A stretch of DNA of 64,000 nucleotides from Symbiodinium natans. Lineage: Eukaryota > Sar > Dinophyceae > Suessiales > Symbiodiniaceae. The stretch is taken from NCBI GenBank assembly GCA_905221605.1, contig CAJNDS010002168.1, positions 777,765-841,764 of the forward strand, written 5' to 3'. Position 1 is the stretch's first letter. The number at the start of each line of letters is the position of its first letter. Shown in pieces: positions 39,301 through 48,512 of the stretch. The notes under the pieces were generated by a model that saw nothing but the letters and a program-made list of their open reading frames with translations, did no database searches and was not told the DNA's origin. The translations under genes and the position numbers were made by a program.

Positions 39301-42300
39301 CACTCAGGTTCTTCAGCAAACGACACATGTTTCTGAGGAGCTGCGCAAGTTATGTTTGGTTTTTTAGGGTTTTGGGAAAAATGCGGCTCAGCAAACTCAG
39401 AAAAACCACTCTCACCATCTGGGCTCCCTCCCCCCTCCCGAGCATCGGGAGCATCAGGTAGCATGAACCCAGCTTCCTGCAACTGAAGACGCTCAGCTGA
39501 CGTCAACAACAAAGAACCCTTTACCGAGAAGGCCACGAGCAAAACCCTAGTTCCCTCAGTCCAGGGTTGCGCGCTATGCCATTTGTGGGGGTCAAGCATG
39601 AAGGGCTGGAACTTCTGAAGGTCCACCACCCTCCCCCGAACCCACAAACCCGTCCGAACCTCCCGAAGATCATGGCCCTGGGAGTCCTCGATCCAGATAC
39701 CTCCCCCGTTCCCTGGAGAAGGCAATTCAAGCGGCACAATGATGTTATTTTGGGGTAAGTTGTACTTGTCTTTGTGGGGTAGGGCACAAGTTTGCATCAA
39801 AAGGGCTATGCTAGTAAAAGGGGCCCGAGGAGCGGCCTCCTTAATGATACGAACGGCCAGGGCGGAAAGACCTGGACACTGCGTAGTGGCGGCTGAAACA
39901 CCGCGAATCCCACCCCGACTGTATGCCCCAAACATGATGACCCTTCCTGCAGCGGACCGTTCGGTGCGTCCCTGTGTGGCTGCTGCCACTAAACTTGACC
40001 GAAGCAACACAGCAGAAGCACTCTGAGATTGATACTGCGATGCGGCAGCTAAGAAACTGGCAGCTTCATCCTCAGCATGAGCCAACCTCAATCTGTTTTG
40101 GGCAGCACCTACCTTAGCAACTGCTCCGAGGGGTCGCTCAACGACGCCAAGTCCTGGACTCTTTCCTCTCACACGTCTTGGAATGAGAGGCGGCATTGGA
40201 GCTTCGACCGCATCAAGAGCGTCAGGCGGAGCATCATCAGCAACAGGAGGCCCTTCACGAACGCCGCCAAAGAGAACCTTAACGTTGCGCAGATTTCCAT
40301 CTTCTGTTCGCACGACGTACGCACGCTCGACCTCCTGCGCAGGAGCAAGGATCCTAGCTGGAACAGCCCTCCTCCCCCACTCCCCGATTCTCCATGACCG
40401 CTCTTGCACATGGACCAAAGCATTGAACGGCTTCAGTCCCTCAGTTTTCCAGCCTAAACGCTGGAAATTGAACATGCGATGTTGGGCCGCGGCATGCCGC
40501 ACTGCAAACGGCCAATCCTGCCATTCACTGTCTGCAGCCCGCAACAACGTGCGCGCACGACCCTTTAGCACCCCAATGGCATTTTCCACCCGTCCGTTTG
40601 AACGGAAGTCATCCGCTCCTGTGCAGCTTTTCACGAAGGCGTTGTCACTGCACCAGGCTCTGAAACTCTTGTTGCAGAATTCCTTCCCCGCATCTGTGTG
40701 TATTCTGACAATGGGGAGTCCTAGAAGGGAGATTGCTGCCTTGATGCGTTTGGTTGCTCGGAGGGTTTCCGCTTCTGTTTTTCTGCGCAAAGGTTCTACC
40801 CACAGCAACTCAACCATGGGAACCCTTGGAAGCTCCGCTTCATCTGAAAGATCAACTGGTGCCTCAGCTACTGCAGCTTCCTCAGGATCTGGTTCCTCCG
40901 GCTCTTCCCAGGGCTGGACTTCAGGATCTACAGGCGGGCCATGATCGGGGTCATTTGGGGCTGCTACTCCACCAACACCCAGTGTTTCCGGAAACGTGTA
41001 GACTGCTACCAAAGCATACCTTACCTCATCAAGCACTTCATCCCTGCCACCCCTGTGAGGCCCCATCAAGTCCAAGCTCAGGACAAATGACTCAGCAGCA
41101 GGTTGACGTCTATGGGGTCTAGCTCTCAAACGTCCCTCTAGGCAATGTCGACAGTCGGCTCGAAAAGGGACGTGGCCACTTGCAACATGGTCTGCAAAGG
41201 AAGTGCGAACTTTACGCGGAGCCAATGCCCGCAACGCCTCAGGATCAGCCTGATAACGTTTCCACACATCCCCCACATTCTCAATTGCTTCCCTTACAGC
41301 AGCCTTCAACCCAGGAGCCCACGCAGCCCACGAGCTACTATCATCTGCACTGCCATACACCGGAAAGCAAGTCATGTCCCGAATGTCACGTGCCCATTGT
41401 GGCCAATAGAGCCCATGCGCTGAAATAGTGGTGGGTTTGATCCTACAATGACCTAAAGGGCCTTGATTGATGTGAAACAACCGTACTTGCAAGAATTCCT
41501 GTACAGTCTGCCATTCGGGGGTTACCCATAGGGACGGTAGGTCTGAAGCAGCAGGACCCAGGACTGACACAGGATCGCTGGGGTTCTCCACTAAGCTAAA
41601 CAGTGGCGGTGAATCCTGATACCGAAGCCGCAAACCTGTGGAAGCCACTACCTTCAACAGCAAGGTGCGCATAAGGAGGCAATCATCCTCCAACATCTTG
41701 GCCTGTTCGCGAGAATTCGCGGTGCCCAAGCCCCATCTTCCCTCCCCAACCCTGCTGCGAATGACTGGTGGACCCGGGGGTCGGTTCCTGAGCATGCTGC
41801 GCGTGCGACAAGGCAGACCGGACAACACGCCCTTGAACTTGCCTAAGGCAGCTAGCTTCATCAAATACGACATGGTTTGAGGACTGTTGAGGTTTTCTTT
41901 GCAGTCAACGTCCAACACATACATGCCGTGGCGCGCTGCAGTAGCCTGGAACTCCCCACGACAGCTGCCACAACACAAGTGCAAAAGCACTCCACGCGAT
42001 CTCTCAATGGAGCGGCGTTTCCGACGATTCCAGCACAAAGCTTCTGGAGTGTGTGCAATGTGTGTTGAGACCTCTTTCTTGATCCTATCGGGGGTTTCGG
42101 GGAACATAGCATTCATGAGAGCCTCCGTCCAAGCGGTAGTCACCTCAGCATCGCCGTCCCAAAGCGCCCTACACAGCCCTTCTGCCACATCATGAGCACT
42201 CTTCCCAGTCATCTTTTGTTGCACAAGGGCCACCCGCTCATCCTGCCTCCTGGAGCGCTCGCCCATCCGTTCCTCCCAGAGCTCAATCCTTCGTATGAGG

Positions 42301-45300
42301 TCTAGAGCGACATGACGATTTACACGGGGGCACCCTTCGACTATCATGACAGGCACCCGTCCCAGCTCAGGATGTACTACCGTGCAGGTTTTGTTTCGCC
42401 ATGCGATGTGAAAACCCATGCGGACTAACTTGGCCATCGCCACTATTGGTTCTGAAGTGGACGCCCCAAGAAGTGTGCCCCAACGATTCACTCCCATTGT
42501 GGTCTCCCCTTCAGCAAGAGCAACCGTCCTCCAACCGACAACTTCATCTGGGGATTCTTGAGGGCGCACACATGCTGATGCTCCTGAGTCTAGGAGTCCT
42601 AGCTGCTCACCTGCAACAGGCTTTTGACATGCTTGTCCACTCAACATAGGGTACAGGCTGAGAGCCTTCGCCGCAGCGGGCGCTGATGCTGTCAACTGCT
42701 TGATGGCTGCCGTTACCTCCTTAAACATGTTCTGGCGTGCTTCTTCACTGATGTCGGAGCCTGCCCGATCTGAGGCCTGAGTGGCTGCAGCAGTTTCCAC
42801 TGCAGACGTGGTACTCGCTGCAGGCTTACCGGCATCACCCTTTTTAGCACCCTTTTTTGTTTTTCCTTTTGACTTGTTGGCGTCTCCTTGATCGGCGGTC
42901 TGCTGAGGGTAGGGGCACGCTTCCCTGAAATGCTCTGTTGAAGAACAGTTGAAGCAACGTTTATCCCCTTTTCCAAGCACCGAATGCGCAAACGTGCATG
43001 ACCTGCCATAATGACACCCTCCCGTTGACAGCCAGTGTTTGCACTTAGACTTGCCAGTCTGACCCTTGCCCTTTTGGGAGTCCTGGGGAGTGTCAAGTTT
43101 AGCAGCCTTTGGGTTTTTGGCAGCGCCACTGTCAAGGGCTTCTAGTTCAGCTTGGAGCATGCTTGCCAAATCGCACACTTTCGGTAAGGTTGGAACCACA
43201 TCAATGTTTTGGGAATACCGAAATGAAGAAAGTCTGAAGACGACTTCCGTGTGCCTGGCTAGCGCCTTTGCAGTCAAGCCGTCCAGCCCTGCCAGCAATA
43301 AGGTTGGGTCAGGGATGCTAACCTCGAGTTGTTCGGCACGCCGGCGCCAACGGCTCCACCTTTTGATCTGCTTCAGGGCATTGGGAACATCTGAGGCACT
43401 TTCCGGGCTAGTAAGAAATCTCAACAATGCAGAGCGTTCCTTAAGACCCCCTGGTTGATACGTGCAGTAAACCAGAGCCACTGCGTCAATGCACGTCATC
43501 TTCTGAGTGGACACCAGTTCATCCTTCAACGCGTTTGGAACCGCGCGGAGAATCAATTGCAAGCCACGTTGCTCAACCCTAGCGAACTTGGTACCCTCAA
43601 AACGAGCAGGGGATTCAGGTCTCATTGACAACCTGGCTACCGGAGTGGCGCGAAGCCAGGCTTGATAGTAATCCGTTGCTGCCTGAAGGACCTGGTCCCA
43701 CCACTGTACGCTAGTGGCACTCAAGTCGCGCATGGTCGGTCCTGATAGTGTGAGCCAATCTCCTGCCAACAATGGAGAGAGGTCCTTATCCGCTTCATTG
43801 ATCACCAGTTTTGGCAGCTCCGCCAATGAGGTTTTCACCTCTTCTGCTCTGACCTCCCCATCCCCGTACGACGTGAGGGCCTTTTTCATGCTGTCAAAGA
43901 ACCATTCAAGACCCTTGGATACCTGATCACCGCTCCTGGAGCCCTGATTCGCAGGCACATCGCCACTGGACCCAAGACCCTGAATGAGATGATCGCCGCC
44001 ACTACTCTTGTACTCCGGACCTGGCTGAGCGCTACCGCTACACTCCTGACCCATTCGAATTTCCTCCGAAAGTCCTGGAGGTGCTGTGAGCGGACTACTT
44101 CCCCACAACGCCCCACCTGGTGCTGGCCAAGGATAAGGCACCTGCTTCAGGACTGTCCCCTGTCCTTGCGCATCCGGGATGGGAGAATGAGGCGGGCCTC
44201 CAGGTGGTGGTTTGATTTCAGTTCCACCTGGTGACAGCGGGTACACAATCCTGGGCTTACAGGGGTTCACGAAAGACTCAGGCGAATTCCTAGCAGGAGC
44301 CTCAAACACAGGAGCCCTTACTGGCACAGGATCTGAGATGGTGGCTCTCAGTGCCCTAGATCCCTTTATGTCTTGCGCCCTGCCCTCCGACGTGGCCCTC
44401 TTCTTAGCCGGGCTCGCACTCCTAGACCGCACGAGTTTGCTCCCAGAGTCAGTGGCCTCAAAAGGAGAGTGAGCTCTTCCGTCAAAGATGTTCTGACTTT
44501 TAGGCTGCACGGGTGTGCTGGGCTTACGAGTGCTTAGGGGTTGCAACTGCAATCCATCCGACGTTAGACGCCAGGCGTGTGGAACTCCAGCAACCTCCAC
44601 CACCCCCGTTTGTTCCCCAAGGCCGGAGCCCTGATCAGCGTGCCCAGAAACATTTGACGGATCTGCTGAGGCCTCATCTCTACCGTGGCTCCTTGATGTT
44701 TCCACGGCCTTCCTACCACGAGCTACTGAGGCAGAGGACCCTTCACCACGCTGCGCTGCCGTTGTTCCATGATGGCCACCATCACCCTGCGAAGCACTAA
44801 TTCTTACACTGGCAGCGAAGTTTCCAGCAAGAGCACGCGCATCTGCTTCAGTTGAGGCCTGTTGGGCAACCCTGGCTCGCTCATCAAGACGGCTCTGTCT
44901 AGCCTCCATGGCCTCCAACCGATCAAAGAGCTGCGTGAACAAGGGGGCCATCTGCGCTTGCACGATGTTGCTTACCTGTTGCTGCACCAACTGGCCCACG
45001 TTTGCTTGCAAAAGAGACACCTCAACCGGAATCCCCCCAGACGTGACCGGAGCGGGCGCTGGATTGGTCACACGACCTCCGGACCCCCCAGCTGCCAACT
45101 GGGGCACGCGATCATCCCGGTCCACATCCATGGCGTTGGTGGGCAGCAAGCTCTGATCGTTCCGCCGATCACACGGTCCACTTTCTACCCCCCGAGGCAA
45201 CATCCTGTTGTAGTCCGGCACCAGCTCCTCATCATCAATCTCCCAGTGTGCTCCCTTTTCCATGCGAGACAACTCACTGTGCCCTGGAGACTGTGGTAAA

Positions 45301-45557
45301 AGTCTGGCTACCGGAGCGGGAGCTTGGCGTTCTTGTAGGGGCCTACGGTCAACTTGCTCATCCTCCATGGCGGGATCTGATGGTGCCTGCGTCGGCAGTC
45401 CCTGGTCATACTCCGGCTCCTTAGGGTCGTCACTCACTCCCCCAAGCAGCATGGGATCAATAGCAGAAACCTCGGACTCCTCACCCTCCATCGCACGATT
45501 GACCGACTCAGCCCAACTTGCGGAAGCCATGGCAGTGGGTTCGAGCTTTGGGCTCAT
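36297..45557 (-). CDS. Copia-type Gag-Pol polyprotein with methyltransferase-like and oxygenase-like regions
   Basis: 3086 residues. Order: low-complexity N-terminus; Gag-like region (about 540-800); CCCH finger C839-C848-C854-H858; CCHC knuckle C868-C871-H876-C881; protease DSGA at 990-993; region resembling C5 cytosine methyltransferases (1191-1330: LLHLCCGSCRGEF, VLDVDCKEN, GLPC with C1250, ENP at 1324-1326); integrase zinc motif H1457/H1462/C1469/C1472 and D1496, D1622, E1658 (D,D35E); possible double-stranded beta-helix oxygenase (H1928-x-D1930, H1994, R2004); C-x2-C/C-x2-C pair (2136-2153); reverse transcriptase with D2469 and YVDD at 2612-2615; RNase H D2798, E2837, D2872; two hydrophobic segments (about 2966-2980 and 2995-3019). 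Usual copia polyproteins are about half this length. The core pol assignment is secure. The two extra domains are inferred from motifs. Confidence 0.95.
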   Translation of the reverse strand: MSPKLEPTAMASASWAESVNRAMEGEESEVSAIDPMLLGGVSDDPKEPEYDQGLPTQAPSDPAMEDEQVDRRPLQERQAPAPVARLLPQSPGHSELSRMEKGAHWEIDDEELVPDYNRMLPRGVESGPCDRRNDQSLLPTNAMDVDRDDRVPQLAAGGSGGRVTNPAPAPVTSGGIPVEVSLLQANVGQLVQQQVSNIVQAQMAPLFTQLFDRLEAMEARQSRLDERARVAQQASTEADARALAGNFAASVRISASQGDGGHHGTTAAQRGEGSSASVARGRKAVETSRSHGRDEASADPSNVSGHADQGSGLGEQTGVVEVAGVPHAWRLTSDGLQLQPLSTRKPSTPVQPKSQNIFDGRAHSPFEATDSGSKLVRSRSASPAKKRATSEGRAQDIKGSRALRATISDPVPVRAPVFEAPARNSPESFVNPCKPRIVYPLSPGGTEIKPPPGGPPHSPIPDAQGQGTVLKQVPYPWPAPGGALWGSSPLTAPPGLSEEIRMGQECSGSAQPGPEYKSSGGDHLIQGLGSSGDVPANQGSRSGDQVSKGLEWFFDSMKKALTSYGDGEVRAEEVKTSLAELPKLVINEADKDLSPLLAGDWLTLSGPTMRDLSATSVQWWDQVLQAATDYYQAWLRATPVARLSMRPESPARFEGTKFARVEQRGLQLILRAVPNALKDELVSTQKMTCIDAVALVYCTYQPGGLKERSALLRFLTSPESASDVPNALKQIKRWSRWRRRAEQLEVSIPDPTLLLAGLDGLTAKALARHTEVVFRLSSFRYSQNIDVVPTLPKVCDLASMLQAELEALDSGAAKNPKAAKLDTPQDSQKGKGQTGKSKCKHWLSTGGCHYGRSCTFAHSVLGKGDKRCFNCSSTEHFREACPYPQQTADQGDANKSKGKTKKGAKKGDAGKPAASTTSAVETAAATQASDRAGSDISEEARQNMFKEVTAAIKQLTASAPAAAKALSLYPMLSGQACQKPVAGEQLGLLDSGASACVRPQESPDEVVGWRTVALAEGETTMGVNRWGTLLGASTSEPIVAMAKLVRMGFHIAWRNKTCTVVHPELGRVPVMIVEGCPRVNRHVALDLIRRIELWEERMGERSRRQDERVALVQQKMTGKSAHDVAEGLCRALWDGDAEVTTAWTEALMNAMFPETPDRIKKEVSTHIAHTPEALCWNRRKRRSIERSRGVLLHLCCGSCRGEFQATAARHGMYVLDVDCKENLNSPQTMSYLMKLAALGKFKGVLSGLPCRTRSMLRNRPPGPPVIRSRVGEGRWGLGTANSREQAKMLEDDCLLMRTLLLKVVASTGLRLRYQDSPPLFSLVENPSDPVSVLGPAASDLPSLWVTPEWQTVQEFLQVRLFHINQGPLGHCRIKPTTISAHGLYWPQWARDIRDMTCFPVYGSADDSSSWAAWAPGLKAAVREAIENVGDVWKRYQADPEALRALAPRKVRTSFADHVASGHVPFRADCRHCLEGRLRARPHRRQPAAESFVLSLDLMGPHRGGRDEVLDEVRYALVAVYTFPETLGVGGVAAPNDPDHGPPVDPEVQPWEEPEEPDPEEAAVAEAPVDLSDEAELPRVPMVELLWVEPLRRKTEAETLRATKRIKAAISLLGLPIVRIHTDAGKEFCNKSFRAWCSDNAFVKSCTGADDFRSNGRVENAIGVLKGRARTLLRAADSEWQDWPFAVRHAAAQHRMFNFQRLGWKTEGLKPFNALVHVQERSWRIGEWGRRAVPARILAPAQEVERAYVVRTEDGNLRNVKVLFGGVREGPPVADDAPPDALDAVEAPMPPLIPRRVRGKSPGLGVVERPLGAVAKVGAAQNRLRLAHAEDEAASFLAAASQYQSQSASAVLLRSSLVAAATQGRTERSAAGRVIMFGAYSRGGIRGVSAATTQCPGLSALAVRIIKEAAPRAPFTSIALLMQTCALPHKDKYNLPQNNIIVPLELPSPGNGGGIWIEDSQGHDLREVRTGLWVRGRVVDLQKFQPFMLDPHKWHSAQPWTEGTRVLLVAFSVKGSLLLTSAERLQLQEAGFMLPDAPDAREGGGSPDGESGFSEFAEPHFSQNPKKPNITCAAPQKHVSFAEEPECVHVPWNAESEAGVVERSPAPAGVGAGDADEVGVGGWRGVDPAPAGEMKTCLVCSACCADPVGVCTLCERYVTQYEASGQDASCPGWGGGGPGELARTGTRAGSIGAGGCDARDAREEPGERSGENQAEDQLRACAEGNGPTDMGCCESLESVEGLTVFEAPECGFFVDATSCEEDSSIGCMWDGEGFEAFENRALNLKMMIDRECEFLKREAQTLEDCAVSEEFLVKAVRALGQAQDKAVEKAPEEVEFSLLPDCEILSSHTVPLQEVYKHFHLWRKAAEQELQSLIEEKGAFKRASLADLKRLEERGTKVVMVPGKAIFTRKSGGRFKCRVVICGNFVPQGSGNGDSQGDQASLYAAGCEVSHVRQIAARGARVGWAGFLLDIKTAFLNSLLLDPIKPRTAPPPTMTENPAEIIAVKPPKILIAHGLAKSDEYFLCLRAVYGLPQSPRDWGITRDVTIAGMEIVVPPTDVTPEEMPSLDHSTREALGKVMKLVPSASDSQVWALRVANADCDLQPGPALAWIAVYVDDILIMGPRAVALAVVNKIKAAWETGSMKKIPQLIEGTASFFGIEFAWRGNQLILGQQGYIQDLMKRYPHVKLQTTPLPPGNFEIPELAVEEKDPNALRACQTSLGEMLWIATRTRPDLMYGVSKLASEMSRNPVATLPYIEHLLGYLFNTVDVALVYGPKVPTLGESGSVATVSGANVLEVHTDAGFAPLAGRSQECAILFQEGAIVTWLSSKQPFTAQSTAESELLSTMTGFNVGRAHQLLASELCGGDVRLVVLNDNQACLQIIQVDNASWRTRHLRIRAAALKEQYLADQVVVGYVSSSRNGADLGTKSVPLQRLQELMQVLGLGSLKDQGTLSPAPVANQSGVSVSQRALVSVVLLLCATEAETVRTEPDLSSEREWDFTIFICMVAVCSIVVWEALKWLLRKGIWTFWVKLWGNRDIEEPEAELDTLSEVQPDHEDDLRELPQIGPPIPRPMKSPNDKLLRCQSRKR

Positions 45558-45561
45558 AACC
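45545..45561 (-). promoter_or_regulatory. Primer-binding site, half-tRNA-Met type
   Basis: Sense GGTTATGAGCCCAAAGC directly follows the 5' LTR. Its complement contains GGG-CUCAUAA-CC(C), the anticodon stem-loop of an initiator-like tRNA-Met. Priming by an internal tRNA-Met fragment is known for Drosophila copia. The ORF's ATG (45557-45555) lies within this site. Confidence 0.75.
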
Positions 45562-45813
45562 CTTGTGGGTTAGAGCTCGGCTCAAGCACTCACGGACGGT
45601 TTTCAGACCCAAGCAGCAAAGAAAGCTCTCGGTGTTTGACTTCTTCTTTTGAAGCTTATTTGGAAAAGCGTGTGATGTTGACTCTGTACACTTAAATGTT
45701 TTGTCATCTCACATGTGCTGTGTCTGGGCCTAAAGCCGCAGAACAACATAGATGCATGCCAAGACCCGATGACCCGATGCTGGCGAGATACCTGACGCCC
45801 AGGGGCTTTCGCT
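45562..45813 (-). repeat. 5' LTR of the copia element
   Basis: Identical by eye to 35327-35578. It should contain the promoter for minus-strand transcription. TACTT follows at 45814-45818. Confidence 0.95.
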
Positions 45814-45985
45814 TACTTTATTAAGGGGACCAGTACTGGTCCCTGGGAGAACCTGCTCCGGTACCGGGCCCATCGTGGGTGCTACCGACCTCCTGGCTGC
45901 AGGAGGCGGGCAAGCGACCTGGGTCGACTTTCGCCATAGAGGTCGAAGGGCTTAAGCGCCGCCCCCCTTCTGTAGGGGGGCGGCC
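45814..45985 (+). repeat. Dispersed repeat R1, copy 3, right half
   Basis: ACCAGTACTGGTCCC...TTCCGGTACCGG-like...GCCATAGAGGTCGAAGGGC aligns with 32110-32228 and with the inverted start of copy 1. Confidence 0.85.
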
Positions 45986-46070
45986 TAGGCCCTGAGTTTA
46001 GGGTTTAGGGTTTAGGGTTTAGGGTTTAGGGTTTGGGGTTTAGGGTTTAGGGTTTATGGGGGGGGGGTGG

Positions 46071-46113
46071 GGCCCGGTCTCTCGGCGACGGCCTCGGTGA
46101 TGTTCTCGACGAC
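46071..46113 (-). CDS. Possible exon
   Basis: After AGCTGCAG|GTC the frame reads VVENITEAVAERPGP. A TTTCAG|CTGCAG acceptor six bases earlier is an alternative. FnIII linker-like end. Confidence 0.5.
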
Positions 46114-46398
46114 CTGCAGCTGAAACGGGCTGATCTTCTCGAGACGTGAATGGGGAAGTGCCTTGACTCCCCACTAAACCCTGAAGGGTTTAGGGTTTCG
46201 GGTTTAGGGTCTAGGGTTTAGGGTTGAGGGCTTAAGGCTTTAAGGTTTTGGGCTTTAGGGGTTTTGCGGCTTGCGGTTTGGGCTTTCGGGACTTCGTGGG
46301 CTTGAGGGTGGAGGGTTCAGGGTTTAGGGTTTAGGGCTTAGGGCTTTGGCCCCCCTACCTACTATTCAACTACTACGTCTTTGCTTAAGAACCACCTA

Positions 46399-46450
46399 TA
46401 CATACATACATACATACATACATACATACATACATACATACATACATACA

Positions 46451-46497
<47 letters not shown>

Positions 46498-46498
46498 T
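46399..46498. repeat. (ACAT)n then (AT)n microsatellite
   Basis: About 20 ACAT units followed by about ten AT units. ORFs of Tyr/Ile/His repeats are artefacts. Confidence 0.97.
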
Positions 46499-46825
46499 CT
46501 TCCTCATACGGGCAATATAGAGAGAGATTCGTCTTTTGTTTTTTGGAATCCTTCAGCAAACAGTAGTGAACCCTCAACCCGAAGTCCTTTGTTGAGGACT
46601 AAAGACAAATTTCCTTAAATGGGCATCCCAGCTTCGGAACTCGGGCTGATGTGCTCAACCCCTAAACCCTAAACCTTAAACCCTTTAATTACGAGGGTTT
46701 TGGGTTTAGGGTTTAGGGTTTAGGGTTTAGGGTTTAGGGTCTGCACTCCCGAAACCCGAAACCCTATGCCCCTGTGTTGTCAGGGTGGCAGGGGAGGAGG
46801 GTGGGGGGGGGGGGGGGTTGAGGGC

Positions 46826-46874
46826 CTTGTAGCCCTGGAAGCGGATGTTTGAGGCCCACATCAGGGTGTAGAAC
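46826..46874 (-). CDS. Short exon, FnIII-like strand pair
   Basis: After GATGACAG|G the frame reads FYTLMWASNIRFQGYK. The donor is probably AAG|GCCCTC (GC). 'W-x-x-x-x-x-x-x-G-Y' suits FnIII strands B-C. Confidence 0.62.
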
Positions 46875-47312
46875 CTGTCATCGGTTCGGTGCGGGGCTTT
46901 GGGATCTAGGGTTCCAGGGTTGTACAGGGTTTAGGGTTTAGGGTTTAGGGTCTAGGGTTCTAGGGTTCTGGGGTTCCAGGGTTCTGGGGTTCGAGGGTTG
47001 TGGGGTTCGGGGTCTCGGCAAGGTCGCGCGCGGGCAACCGCGCAGTAGCGCGAAGACATGCCCACCCCAAGACCACTAGAACACCACGAAAAAGTACGAG
47101 CCAAAAGCAGAGCCAGCCTAAACCAGGCCAGCAGATTTAAGGTGTCTCTCTTACCCACGTTCTGGGCTGACGGGCCCTTTCATGGAATATTGCGCGCTCC
47201 AGATCTTTAGGTTGCATTCCAAACCATGACAAATGCGCACCCAAAGTTGAGCAGCTTCAAAGTTCAGGGGTTCACGAAGGGGGGGGGGGGGGGGGGGCGA
47301 GGGGTGCGAAAC

Positions 47313-47461
47313 CCTGAGGATCCCGTGCTTCGCAACGCCCCTGCGAGGCTCTTCAAGCGTCCATGGCTATGGGGAACTCGTGCTTTGAAAGCTGTCAAGC
47401 CCCGTCGCTCTTGCTGCGGCAGCCCGACGGGAGATGTCAGCTCGCCCGTGTCGGAGACTAA
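47313..47461 (-). CDS. Possible exon
   Basis: Open frame VSDTGELTSPVGLPQQER, RGLTAFKARVPHSHGRLK, SLAGALRSTGSSG after TTTTAG|TC. The left border runs into a G homopolymer. Confidence 0.42.
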
Positions 47462-47555
47462 AACCCCTGAACCCCTAAACCCCTAAACCCCTAAACCCCT
47501 AAACCCTAAACCCTCAACCCTAAACCCTAAACCCTAAGCTTGCGAAGGCACGTAC

Positions 47556-47628
47556 TGGACCGAAGCAGCTGCAAGTCGTCCATGGCAGCGGTCACAATCT
47601 CCAGCCCCCTCTCTTTCCTTAAAGGCTC
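47556..47628 (-). CDS. Short exon, family not recognised
   Basis: Reads EPLRKERGLEIVTAAMDD then LQLLRSS between GGCACAG|G and GTCCA|GTACGTG. Good sites and clear amphipathic composition. Confidence 0.65.
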
Positions 47629-48389
47629 CTGTGCCGAACTGTAGGGCTTAGGGACGTGTAGGGTGCAGGGTCGGGCCGGGTCTTGCGCAGCCCGTTAAAG
47701 GAGTTTCTGTGGACCGAGCTTGGGCCGATGCATATGAGGCCGCTTCTATACAATACATCATGGCCCCTTTTGGGATTCTGCTTATAAGGCGGCCCCTGAA
47801 CCCTAAACCCTAAACCCTGAACCCCAAGCCCCAAACCCCAAACCCTGAACCCTAAACCCTAAACCCCAAACCCCAAACTCCAAACCCCAAACCTTAACCC
47901 AAAAAGTGACCATAATTTGGAGAACCTGGCCTTTTGAGGCACATGTCATGGGACACTAAGGCAGCCCCTTCTGTGCGCCCCAAGGTCATGCCAGGGTTGC
48001 TCGATGTCGGCGCCACCGTGGTGCGGCTCCTACCGGGGTTGCGGGTTCAGGGTTTAGGGTTTAGGGTTCAGGGTTTAGGGTTTAGGGTTTAGGGTTTAGG
48101 GTTTAGGGTTTAGGGTTTAGGGTCTAGGGTTTAGGGTTTAGGGTCTAGGGTTTAGGGTTTGGGGCTTAGGGCTTCATGACTTCGACGTTCAGGGACTTGT
48201 CTTCAAGTTGAAGGTGTCAGGCCATAGGGAGTAGGGTTTAGGGTTTAGGGTTTAGGGTTTAGGGTTTGGGGTTTGGGGTTTGGGGTTTGGGGTTTGGGGT
48301 TTAGGGCTTAGGGTCTCGGGTTTAGGGTTTAGGGTTTAGGGTTTGGGTTTTAAGAGGGTTTAGGGATTAGGGTTTAGGGTTTAGGGATT

Positions 48390-48512
48390 AAGTTCCCTTA
48401 ACATGGTCCCTCATCTTCTGCAAAGTCTCTGAAGTGTGGGCCCTTGCGGGCTAATTGGTATAAAGGGGTCCCCCAAGTAAGGGCCCGTACTCAGGGACCA
48501 TGTAACTACCCT
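48390..48512. mobile_element. MITE-like family M4 copy
   Basis: AACATGGTCCCTCATC at the left and GGGACCATGTAACTACCCT at the right, with inner GTGGGCCCTTGC / AAGGGCCCGTACTC. Confidence 0.65.

Larger units (their letters stand above)
35327..45818 (-). mobile_element. Complete Ty1/copia-type LTR retrotransposon, 10,487 bp
   Basis: The element (35327-45813) is transcribed right to left. It has identical 252-bp LTRs, a TACTT duplication, a primer site beside the right (5') LTR, a purine tract beside the left (3') LTR, one 3086-codon Gag-Pol ORF with integrase before reverse transcriptase (copia order), and a 229-codon downstream ORF. Identical LTRs and unbroken ORFs imply a recent insertion. LTR termini (AGCGAAAG...CCCACAAG in sense) lack the common TG...CA. 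It lies in sense orientation between host exons, so it is presumably intronic. Confidence 0.96.

Noticed and set aside
35595-45573. Numerous plus-strand ORFs of 60-253 codons
   Set aside because: Shadows of the copia Gag-Pol ORF, which has clear domain motifs on the minus strand.
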